Assembly: GCF_011044975.1 (NCBI RefSeq) | Contig: NZ_JAAKZV010000036.1 | Location: 1-47,503 of the forward strand | Source: Streptomyces coryli | Lineage (GTDB): Bacteria > Actinomycetota > Actinomycetes > Streptomycetales > Streptomycetaceae | DNA length: 47,503 nucleotides | Direction: 5' to 3' | Part shown: one piece after another, positions 38,479-47,503 of the stretch | Layout of the letters: every line of letters starts with the position of its first letter | Position numbering within the stretch: the stretch's first letter is position 1 | Made by a program: the position numbers and the translations under genes | Notes under the pieces: generated by a model | What the model was told of the DNA's origin: nothing | The model's database searches: none | Seen by the model: only the letters and a program-made list of their open reading frames with translations

Positions 38479-39498
38479 ATGAGCGTGACCCGCCGCGGCT
38501 TTCTGACCGCACTCTCCGCAACCGCTGTGTCACTCCCCGTAATATCCGCGTGCTCCAACTCCAAGACCAGCACGGGCCCGCGTGGTGCGGGCGGTGGCGG
38601 AGGCAAGGCCGACAGCAGCATCAAGTTCGGCTATATCTCCGACTACAACGGCGTCAGCCTGCTCGCCGTGGCCGACAAGCTCGGGCTCTGGAAGAAGCAC
38701 GGGCTCACCGTCGACGTCACGTCGTTCTCCAACGGCCCCATCCAGATCCAGGCGCTGAACGCCGGGGACCTCGACTTCGGCTACATCGGCCCCGGCGCCA
38801 TGTGGCTGCCCGCCTCCGGCAAGTCGAGGATCGTCGCCATCAACACCCTGACCTACGCCGACCGCGTCATCGGCCAGCCGGGCCTCGAGACCATCAAGGA
38901 TCTGCGCGGCAAGCGCATCGGCGTACCGGAAGGGACGTCGGGCGAGATGATCCTGAATCTGGCCCTGCAGGACGCCGGAATGTCGATGGATGACATCAAG
39001 AAGGTCCCCATGGACCCGCCCACCGTCGTCTCCGCCTTCTCCTCCGGCAAGATCGACGGCGCCGGCATCTTCTACCCGCTGATCGGCACCATCAAGGAGA
39101 AGGTGCCGAAGCTCGAAGAGGTGGCGAGCACCCGCGACCTGCCGGACAGCAACTTCCCCACCGCCTTCGTGTCCGGCCAGAAGGTCTCCGACGCCACCGT
39201 CACGAACGTCCTCAAGGTGCTCCAGGAGGCCAACGACTGGCGCGAGCAGAACTACGAGGAATCGATCAAGCTCTCCGCCAAGATGCTCAAGGTCTCCGAG
39301 GACAAGGTGGCGGCCGACGCGAAGAACGTGAAGATCATGTCGACCGACGACCTCGTCGCCAAGACCAAGGACGGCACCGTCGGCGAATGGCTCGACGGCA
39401 TGAGCGACTTCTTCGTCAAGACCGGCCAGCTGAAGGAGAAGCCGAAGGCCACCGACTTCTACACCGCCGATCTCTACACAAAGGCTGCCGGCAAGTGA
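38479..39498 (+). CDS. ABC substrate-binding lipoprotein, SsuA/NMT1-like
   Basis: A 339-residue solute-binding protein. The N-terminus carries a twin-arginine-like RRGFLTALSA and a lipobox ending at C25 (ISAC), so it is probably a Tat-exported lipoprotein. The mature part fits the NMT1/SsuA fold (IKFGYISDYNGVSLLAVADK; IQIQALNAGDLDFGYIG; GKRIGVPEGTSGEMILNLAL). Its TGA overlaps the sulfatase GTG by 4 bp (GTGA), so the two are coupled. It would capture the small sulfated compound for import; the ligand is inferred from the sulfatase neighbour. Confidence 0.92.
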   Translation: MSVTRRGFLTALSATAVSLPVISACSNSKTSTGPRGAGGGGGKADSSIKFGYISDYNGVSLLAVADKLGLWKKHGLTVDVTSFSNGPIQIQALNAGDLDFGYIGPGAMWLPASGKSRIVAINTLTYADRVIGQPGLETIKDLRGKRIGVPEGTSGEMILNLALQDAGMSMDDIKKVPMDPPTVVSAFSSGKIDGAGIFYPLIGTIKEKVPKLEEVASTRDLPDSNFPTAFVSGQKVSDATVTNVLKVLQEANDWREQNYEESIKLSAKMLKVSEDKVAADAKNVKIMSTDDLVAKTKDGTVGEWLDGMSDFFVKTGQLKEKPKATDFYTADLYTKAAGK

Positions 39499-40958
39499 AC
39501 CTGCTCTTCCTCATGACCGACCAGCACCGGGTCGACACCCTGGGCTGTTACGGCAACCCCCACGTCTCCACCCCCCATCTCGACCGGCTCGCCGCCGGCG
39601 GCACGCGCTTCGACCGCTTCTACACTCCGACCGCCATCTGCACGCCTGCCCGGGCCAGTCTGCTCACCGGGCAGGCCCCGTTCCGGCACCGGCTGCTCGC
39701 CAACTACGAGCGGAATGTGGGTTATCTGGAGGACCTGCGCGAGGACGCCTTCACCTTTCCGTCCGCGCTCGCCGAGCGGGATTACCAGCTGGGGCTCATC
39801 GGCAAATGGCACGGCGGCACGCAGCGCAATGCCGCCTCGTACGGCTTCGAGGGCCCGGATCTGCCCGGCTGGCACAATCCGGTGGATCACCCGGACTACC
39901 TGGCGTATCTGGAGGAGAACGACCTCCCGCCGTACCGGATATCCGACCTGGTCCGCGGCACCACCCCGAACGGCAACAAGGGCAATCTGCTCGCCGCCCG
40001 GCTACACCAGCCGGTCGAGGCGACCTTCGAGTACTACCTGGCCACCCGCGCCATCGAGCAGCTGGAGAAGTTCGCCGCGGACGGCCGCCCCTTCTATCTG
40101 GCCACCCACTTCTTCGGCCCGCACCTGCCGTATCTGCTCCCCGACGCGTACTACGACATGTACGACCCGGCCCTGGTCGAGCTGCCGCCGTCCATCGCCG
40201 AGACCTTCGAGGGCAAGCCGCCGGTGCAGCGGAACTACAGCGCGCACTGGACCTTCGACACCATGCCGATCGAGGTCACCCGCAAGCTGATCGCGACGTA
40301 CTGGGGCTATGTCACGCTCATCGACGAGCAGATCGGCCGCATCCTGACCCGGATGGAGGAGCTCGGCCTCGGCGCCGACACGTCGGTCTTCTTCACCGCG
40401 GATCATGGTGAGTTCACCGGGGCGCACCGGCTGCACGACAAGGGTCCGGCGATGTACGAGGACATCTACCGGATTCCCGGCATCGTCCGCGTCCCGGGCC
40501 AGGAGCCCCAGGTCCGCGACGAGTTCGTGTCGCTCACCGACATGACGGCGACCATCCTGGAGCTGGCCGGCTGCGATACGGAGCCCGCCACCGACAGCCG
40601 CTCGCTGCTGCCGCTGGTGTGCGGTGAGCACCCCGAGTGGCCGGCGGAGCTGCTGGCGGAATACCACGGCCACCACTTCCCGTATCCGCAGCGGATGCTC
40701 CGCGAGGAGCGCTACAAGCTGGTGGTCAACCCGGAGTCGGTCAATGAGCTCTACGACCTCGAGGCCGACCCGCACGAGCTCAGCAACCGCTACGAGCACC
40801 CCGAGATGCACCCGGTCCGGCGCCGCATGATGCGCCGCCTCTACGACCTGCTCCGGGACCGCGGCGACAACTTCTACCACTGGATGACACCGATGTACGA
40901 CATCGGCGAACTCGACTACGACCCGACCCTCAGCTCCTTCGAGCCGGAAGGCACCTAG
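39495..40958 (+). CDS. Formylglycine-dependent type I sulfatase
   Basis: A 487-residue sulfatase. The core CTPARASLLTG has C49, expected to be turned into formylglycine by the separate FGE enzyme (CxPxR motif complete). Metal-binding residues lie in LMTDQHRVD near the N-terminus and FTADHGEFTGAH later. No signal peptide, so it should work in the cytoplasm on an imported substrate. The start is GTG 39495 with a 4-bp overlap with the upstream gene. Its stop codon is TAG and coincides with the left end of a MITE-like insert; before the insertion it would have been TAA with the same last residue, so the protein itself seems intact. Family members cleave choline, aryl or sugar sulfates; substrate undetermined. 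Confidence 0.92.
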   Translation: MNLLFLMTDQHRVDTLGCYGNPHVSTPHLDRLAAGGTRFDRFYTPTAICTPARASLLTGQAPFRHRLLANYERNVGYLEDLREDAFTFPSALAERDYQLGLIGKWHGGTQRNAASYGFEGPDLPGWHNPVDHPDYLAYLEENDLPPYRISDLVRGTTPNGNKGNLLAARLHQPVEATFEYYLATRAIEQLEKFAADGRPFYLATHFFGPHLPYLLPDAYYDMYDPALVELPPSIAETFEGKPPVQRNYSAHWTFDTMPIEVTRKLIATYWGYVTLIDEQIGRILTRMEELGLGADTSVFFTADHGEFTGAHRLHDKGPAMYEDIYRIPGIVRVPGQEPQVRDEFVSLTDMTATILELAGCDTEPATDSRSLLPLVCGEHPEWPAELLAEYHGHHFPYPQRMLREERYKLVVNPESVNELYDLEADPHELSNRYEHPEMHPVRRRMMRRLYDLLRDRGDNFYHWMTPMYDIGELDYDPTLSSFEPEGT

Positions 40959-41170
40959 GGCCTCTCTTTCGGATCTTGCCGCGTCCCGCGCCGCCCGGCA
41001 CGCACGCTCGCCGCACGCCGCGACCGGACCGGTGGCTCCGCCACCGGACCGGTCGCAGCGCACGCCGATCGCACGCACCGAACGACGCTCCTGTGCCACA
41101 CCGCAGCCGCATTGCTCACCCGTCGGGCACCACTCCGTGCTCACCGACAAGATCCAAAAGAGAGGCCCTA
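40956..41170. mobile_element. MITE-like element, 211 bp, TA duplication
   Basis: A non-coding insert at 40958-41168 flanked by TA on both sides (40956-40957 and 41169-41170). Its ends are inverted repeats of 24 bp with two mismatches, beginning GGGCCTCTCTTTCGGATCTT on the left and GGGCCTCTCTTTTGGATCTT on the minus strand at the right. The middle holds a 17-bp hairpin (41020-41056, one mismatch, loop TCC). No transposase is encoded. TA target duplication and terminal repeats are as for IS630/Tc1-mariner-type elements, so it was probably moved by a transposase in trans. It separates the sulfatase and GH43 genes. Confidence 0.82.
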
Positions 41171-41174
41171 ATTG

Positions 41175-43463
41175 ATGCGCAGGCTGATGCGGACGGCCGC
41201 TCTCCTCGGCGCGCTGGTGGCACCCCTGGTGCCGGCGCCGGCGGGGGCGGCGGACGAGCAAGGCACGTACGCGAATCCCGTCACCCAGGGGGTGGTCGAC
41301 ACCTTTCCCGACCCGGCGGTGATCAAGGGCAAGGATGGCTACTGGTATGCCTACGGCACCGAGAACCCGGTCTTCCAGTCCCGGGGCGAGAACACCGAGC
41401 GCAAGCTGCCGATTCTCAAGTCCAGGGACATGGCGCACTGGGAGTACGCGGGTGAGGTCTTCACGCCGGAGAGCCAGCCTTCCTGGCATGACAAGTCCCG
41501 GCTCTGGGCCCCGGACGTCCGCTATTCCGGCGGGAAGTACCACCTGAGCTACTCGGTCCCGGGCAAGGACACGGTCGGCGTCGCCACCGCACCCACCCCG
41601 ACCGGGCCCTGGACCGACCAGGGCGCGATGCTGCCGAAGCCGAGCGGCTGCGCCACCGGGAACATCGACCAGGCGACGTTCACGGACGACGACGGCACCG
41701 CGTATCTGTATTGGGGCAGCTACGACACCCTCTGCGTGGCGAAGCTCAACGCCGACCGTACGCGGATCAAGGGCAAGGTCACCGAGATCGCCAAGGGCAG
41801 TCAGATGGAGGGCGGTTACGTCATCCGGCACGGCCGCTACTACTACCTGCTGTACTCCGACGCCGGCTGCTGCGACGGCGCGTACAGCGGCTATCAGATC
41901 AAGGCGGGGCGTTCGACCAGCCCGTTCGGCCCGTTCACCGACGACGAGGGCGTCAAGCTGACCGAGCCGACCAGCAAGGGCGCGATCGTCGCGGGGGCCA
42001 ACGGCAACAAGTGGATCGGACCCGGCCATCACGCCGTACAGACGGACCTGTCGGGGCAGGACTGGCTGCTCTACCACGGCATCTCGGCGGATGATCCTGA
42101 TCTCGACCGCATCCCGGCGCTTCCCGACCGGCAGCTGACCAAGCGCCCGATGCTGATGGACCGGATGGACTGGATCGACGGCTGGCCGGTCATGCGGGCG
42201 GGCGCGGGCCCGTCGGAGGAGCGTGAGCAGGCGCCGGTCGCCGAGTGGGACGCGGGCGGATCGTTCGGCGAGGGGTCGCTGGACGGGTGGCGTTCGGAGG
42301 GGTCTGCCTGGCAGGCGGCCGAGGACAAGGACGCGCACGGCTACGCCGCCGGGGCCTCGTCCGACAAGGCCTCCTTCCTGCTCTCCGACGACTCCGCTCC
42401 GGCCGACGTACGCGCGGAGGCCGATCTGAAGGTCACGTCCGGGTCCGGTGCCGCCGCGCTCGTCCTCAGCCACCGCGGCCGCGGCGACTACACGGCCGCC
42501 TGGCTGGACCGCGGCCGGAAGGCGCTGGTCACCGAGGCGGTGGTCGACGGTCGCAGCCGTGGCACGAAGGCGACGGCGCTGCCGGACGGCTTCGCCTGGG
42601 ACCAGTGGCACACCGTCACCGCCGAGCTGCGCGGCGACCGGCTGACGGCGGAGGTCAGCGAGGACCGGCTGGGCGACCCGGTCGCGCGGCAGGAGCGCGA
42701 GGTCCCCGAGGCGCGCTCCGGCGCGGTAGGGACGGCCGTCCGCGGCGGCTCCGCCGCGGCGGACAACGTGGGGGCGGCGCGGCTGTACACCCCGGTGACC
42801 GAGCGCGTGCCGGAGCCGTCGACGGGACAGCGGCTGCCCGGATACAGCGACGAATTCACCGGCTCGGGGCAGCCGGGCGAGGACTGGTCCTGGGTGCGCG
42901 GCCCGGCCGCCGGCGCCGACATCGGCGACGGCGGGCTGACCTGGCCGACCCAGGGCGGCGCCCTGGGGCTCGACAAGAACACCGCGCCGGTGCTCACCCG
43001 CGCCGCGCCCAAGGGCGACTACACGGTGGAGACCAAGCTCCACTTCGCCCCTGACCAGGCCGGTCAGCAGGCGGGCCTGATCCTCTACGGCGGCGACGAC
43101 CGGTTCTTCAAGAACGTGCACTCGGTCGCGGCCTACCGCCACCACGCCGGGCAGGTCCTGCACCGGAGCGAGTTCGGCAAGGAGGGGCCGCGCCCCACCA
43201 CCGACCCGCCGCAGCCGGTGGCCCAGGCGCCGATCTACGGCGGGCCGACGGCCGACACCATGTGGCTGAAGCTGCAGAAGCGCACCGATGAGGCGAACGG
43301 CGAGACCGAGGTCCGCGCCGCCACCAGCCGGGACGGGAAGCACTGGGTGTGGAACGGGGTGTGGACGCTGCCCGGCACCGAGGAGCTGAAGCTCGGCCTG
43401 GTGTCCATGGGCGCGGAGGGTGCCGACGCGCGGTTCGCGTACGTGCGGACGTACGTGGACTGA
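41175..43463 (+). CDS. Secreted GH43 glycoside hydrolase with C-terminal beta-sandwich
   Basis: A 762-residue exported enzyme. It has a signal peptide (about 1-25, ending AGA). A five-bladed GH43 domain spans about 30-340, with likely catalytic base D46 (TFPDPAVIK), pKa modulator D165 (NIDQATF) and acid E212 (QMEGGYV). A beta-rich middle follows, then a concanavalin-like sandwich at about 555-760 (YSDEFTGSGQPGEDWSWVRG; RFAYVRTYVD), common in GH43 xylosidases and arabinofuranosidases. An in-frame TTG at 41172 is possible but ATG is preferred; GAGAGG from the right end of the MITE gives a ribosome site. It would cut an arabinan, xylan or related sugar chain outside the cell. Confidence 0.9.
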   Translation: MRRLMRTAALLGALVAPLVPAPAGAADEQGTYANPVTQGVVDTFPDPAVIKGKDGYWYAYGTENPVFQSRGENTERKLPILKSRDMAHWEYAGEVFTPESQPSWHDKSRLWAPDVRYSGGKYHLSYSVPGKDTVGVATAPTPTGPWTDQGAMLPKPSGCATGNIDQATFTDDDGTAYLYWGSYDTLCVAKLNADRTRIKGKVTEIAKGSQMEGGYVIRHGRYYYLLYSDAGCCDGAYSGYQIKAGRSTSPFGPFTDDEGVKLTEPTSKGAIVAGANGNKWIGPGHHAVQTDLSGQDWLLYHGISADDPDLDRIPALPDRQLTKRPMLMDRMDWIDGWPVMRAGAGPSEEREQAPVAEWDAGGSFGEGSLDGWRSEGSAWQAAEDKDAHGYAAGASSDKASFLLSDDSAPADVRAEADLKVTSGSGAAALVLSHRGRGDYTAAWLDRGRKALVTEAVVDGRSRGTKATALPDGFAWDQWHTVTAELRGDRLTAEVSEDRLGDPVARQEREVPEARSGAVGTAVRGGSAAADNVGAARLYTPVTERVPEPSTGQRLPGYSDEFTGSGQPGEDWSWVRGPAAGADIGDGGLTWPTQGGALGLDKNTAPVLTRAAPKGDYTVETKLHFAPDQAGQQAGLILYGGDDRFFKNVHSVAAYRHHAGQVLHRSEFGKEGPRPTTDPPQPVAQAPIYGGPTADTMWLKLQKRTDEANGETEVRAATSRDGKHWVWNGVWTLPGTEELKLGLVSMGAEGADARFAYVRTYVD

Positions 43464-45557
<2,094 letters not shown>

Positions 45558-45565
45558 TCGCCGCT

Positions 45566-45571
45566 TAGGAT
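45566..45571 (+). promoter_or_regulatory. Possible -10 element of padR, leaderless
   Basis: TAGGAT lies six bases before the PadR ATG, so a transcript from it would start at or next to the start codon. No clear -35 is seen, and read-through from fadH is also possible. Confidence 0.4.
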
Positions 45572-45577
45572 TCGAGG

Positions 45578-46105
45578 ATGTCCCTCCAGCACGCGATCCT
45601 GACGGCCCTGCTCGAGAAGCCGTCGTCGGGGCTCGAGCTGGCCCGCCGCTTCGACCGGTCGATCGGCTACTTCTGGTCGGCGACGCACCAGCAGATCTAT
45701 CGCGAGCTCGGCAAGCTCGAATCCGCCGGGCTGATCCGCGAGCTGCCCGTGTCCCAGCCGGCGCGCGGGCAGCGCAAGGCGTACGAGGTGCTGCCCGCGG
45801 GCCGCGACGAGCTCGCGGCCTGGGTGCGCCGCTCGGAGGACCCGAGGCCGCTGCGCGACCCGCTCGGGCTGCGGCTGCGGGCCGCCGCGATGGTGGGCAC
45901 CGAGGGGCTCGCCGCGGAGGTGCAGCGTCATCTCGCGCTGCACCGCAAGCAGTTGGCGGAGTTCGAGGCGATCGAGGCCCGCGACTTCCCGGCGGACGGG
46001 TCCGGCGACGCGCTGCAGCACCTGGTGCTGCGCGGCGGCATCGAGATGGAGACCTTCTGGATCAAGTGGCTGACCGAGGCGGCGGAGCGGCTCCCGGAGG
46101 GATAG
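45578..46105 (+). CDS. PadR-family transcriptional regulator
   Basis: A 175-residue regulator with the PadR winged helix (LQHAILTALLEKPSSGLELA; IGYFWSATHQQIYRELGKLE, then GQRKAYEVLPAGRDELAAWV) and a helical C-terminal dimerisation part (IDs from about 90). It follows fadH by 20 bp on the same strand and is probably cotranscribed. The dyad TGCAAC-TT-GTTGCA before fadH is the natural candidate for its operator, giving feedback control. Its effector is unknown, perhaps an acyl-CoA or aromatic. Confidence 0.92.
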   Translation: MSLQHAILTALLEKPSSGLELARRFDRSIGYFWSATHQQIYRELGKLESAGLIRELPVSQPARGQRKAYEVLPAGRDELAAWVRRSEDPRPLRDPLGLRLRAAAMVGTEGLAAEVQRHLALHRKQLAEFEAIEARDFPADGSGDALQHLVLRGGIEMETFWIKWLTEAAERLPEG

Positions 46106-46200
46106 CCGGTACGGGACGGTGCCGACTCCGCCCCTCCGGGGCACACTTGACCGAAACGCGCGTCGTCGTCGGAACCCCCTCCCGGTGAGGAGGCCGGCCC

Positions 46201-47503
46201 ATGAACCGGCTGCCGGCACTCGTCAGCAAGCCCGCCCGCTCCCCGCACGCCCAGCGTGACGCGGAGCGCCTGCTCGCGGCCGGACCGTGTGCCGTCTGCA
46301 CGGAGCGGGACGACGCGGCGCACCGCTGGCTGCGTTACTTCACCCACCACAGCCGCGCCGAGGCGCGCGTACAGACCCGTATCCGCTCGTCCATGGGCTT
46401 CTGCCCGCCACACACCCGGCACTTGCTCGGCGACCCGGCGTCCGCCTCCTGGCTGCTGCCGCAGCTCTACGACCTCGCGCTCGACGGCGGCCTGCAGCTG
46501 CTGACGGGCCCGGCGCGGCGCCCGGCCCCGCACGCCTGCCCGGCCTGCGTCACCGGCACCCGGGCGGCGGCGCGGGCCCGGTCGGTGCTGCTGCGGGCGC
46601 TGGACAGGCCGCCGGTGTTCGCGGCGATGACCGGCGGCGACGTCTGTCTGCCGCACCTGGCCGCCGCGGCGGCGTCGCTGCCCGCCGAGGAGGGCGTACG
46701 GCTCGCGGAAGCCGTCGTGCACCGCTTTCCCGAGCGGGCCGCCCTCGAGTGGATCGCCGGTTCCGATGCCGACGCGCCCGTACGGGCCCGGCTGCACCGC
46801 GCCCTCGACCCGCTGGCCGACGAGGAGGACCGGCGGCAGCAGCGGTCGGTGCTCGACCGCTGGGACGCCGACGCCGGGCTGGCCTGCTGCCCGCTCTGCC
46901 TGGCCGAGCACCGCGCCGCGCGCCGGCTGCTGCGCTGGGCCGCCTGGGCCGGGCCGGAGCCGCCGGACGGCGAGGACACCGCGCTGTGCGCCCGCCACCT
47001 GCACGACCTGGCCGCGGACGGCGGCCCCAACCTGGCCGTCATCACCGCCGGCAACGCCGCCGCCTGGCAGGCCCGCTTCACCCGCTTCCACCTGCTGCGC
47101 CGGCAGGGCGGCGCGGCCCGGCGGACCGCGCCTGAGCGACTGCTGTACGGCCCCGACACCCGCGGCTGCCGCGCCTGCCGCGAGGAGGCGCTCGCGGCCC
47201 GCCGCCAGCGCGACCTGCTGACCGCCGTCCTGTACGACGCGACCCGCGCCCGCGCGTACGAGACCGCCCACGGCATCTGCCTCCGCCACGCCATGAGCTG
47301 GCCGGACCCGCCGGCGCCGGTTTTTGCCGCGCTACGGGCCCGGACGGCGCTGCTCCGCTGGGAACTGGACGAGGCGCTGCGCAAACAGGAGTGGCATACG
47401 CGGCATGAGGTCAGGGGCGCGGAGCTGGGGGTGGGGCTGCGGGCGCCGACGCTGGTGGACGGGCGGGTGTACGCGGGGCTGCCGCCGCAGCCGCGCGTAC
47501 ACC
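46201..47503 (+). CDS. Four-repeat CxxC...CxxH protein, DUF6062-like (cut at window end)
   Basis: An open frame from ATG 46201 (GAGGAGG upstream) to the right edge, at least 434 codons. It contains four copies of CxxC followed 29-34 residues later by CxxH: C30/C33 with C68/H71; C113/C116 with C149/H152; C230/C233 with C263/H266; C323/C326 with C360/H363. Each could bind one zinc. Between the motifs are Ala/Arg/Leu-rich helices. The pattern recalls DUF6062 proteins (CPxC... FCxxH); no enzymatic motif or signal peptide is seen. Function unknown; the repeats suggest a structural or metal-storing or -sensing role. The C-terminus is missing. Confidence 0.8.
   Translation, partial: MNRLPALVSKPARSPHAQRDAERLLAAGPCAVCTERDDAAHRWLRYFTHHSRAEARVQTRIRSSMGFCPPHTRHLLGDPASASWLLPQLYDLALDGGLQLLTGPARRPAPHACPACVTGTRAAARARSVLLRALDRPPVFAAMTGGDVCLPHLAAAAASLPAEEGVRLAEAVVHRFPERAALEWIAGSDADAPVRARLHRALDPLADEEDRRQQRSVLDRWDADAGLACCPLCLAEHRAARRLLRWAAWAGPEPPDGEDTALCARHLHDLAADGGPNLAVITAGNAAAWQARFTRFHLLRRQGGAARRTAPERLLYGPDTRGCRACREEALAARRQRDLLTAVLYDATRARAYETAHGICLRHAMSWPDPPAPVFAALRARTALLRWELDEALRKQEWHTRHEVRGAELGVGLRAPTLVDGRVYAGLPPQPRVH

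Noticed and set aside
41172-41174. TTG at 41172 as the GH43 start.
   Set aside because: The adjacent ATG at 41175 gives the same signal peptide with better initiation potential.
46287-47384. Plus- and minus-strand frames of 282 and 305 codons near the right edge.
   Set aside because: Both overlap the open frame from 46201, which has the strong ribosome site and the ordered CxxC/CxxH motifs.

Overview
The window is high-GC actinomycete DNA, almost certainly Streptomyces. The signs are strong third-position G/C bias, GGAGG-type ribosome sites, many 4-bp ATGA/GTGA overlaps, a streptogrisin-type protease, a LAL regulator, an ABC importer lacking its own ATPase (as with shared MsiK), and rare TTA codons confined to one block. 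It reads as chromosomal accessory/metabolic DNA. I see no tRNA, rRNA, CRISPR, phage module or PKS/NRPS gene.

Layout. 1-8.7 kb: a cut-off SDR, an excalibur lipoprotein, and an efflux zone with three MFS exporters (1329-2579, 2833-4305, 7036-8622) beside an XRE-cupin regulator and a regulator joining an IS30-like HTH to a MarR-like domain; a beta-lactamase-family hydrolase operon lies between. 8.7-10.8 kb: a MOSC protein with a C-terminally cut flavin-reductase module, divergent from a LysR regulator. 10.8-18.1 kb: a carbohydrate operon on the minus strand (DeoR/LacI-type regulator, lipoprotein, two CUT1 permeases, D-2-hydroxyacid dehydrogenase, DUF2264 glycosidase-like protein). 18.1-24.5 kb: a block in which four of five genes carry a TTA codon within their first 20 codons (membrane HExxH protein, streptogrisin-like protease, DUF3472-like secreted protein, NTPase-kinase fusion). 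No other complete gene here was found to have one, which points to bldA-dependent translation.

24.5-35.5 kb: small metabolic and regulatory genes. They include a TetR/methyltransferase pair with two palindromic operators over an apparently leaderless promoter, a second TetR divergent from two tiny membrane proteins, and a LAL-type LuxR regulator with cupin and SnoaL-like neighbours. Stress and oxidoreductase genes follow (USP, RibD-like, LigB-type dioxygenase). 35.6-43.5 kb: a ROK regulator, an SsuABC/TauABC-like ABC importer, a formylglycine-type sulfatase and a secreted GH43 enzyme. These look like one operon for a sulfated compound, later split by a roughly 211-bp MITE-like element. The element landed exactly in the sulfatase stop codon (TAA became TAG) between the sulfatase and GH43 genes. 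43.5-47.5 kb: 2,4-dienoyl-CoA reductase (fadH) with a PadR regulator and a remarkable hairpin/operator, then a cut-off protein with four CxxC...CxxH repeats.

The items most worth following are the non-RD kinase fused to a P-loop NTPase inside the TTA-codon block, and the sulfatase/GH43 locus with the element in the stop codon. All functional statements are read from sequence motifs and remembered family features; no database search was run.
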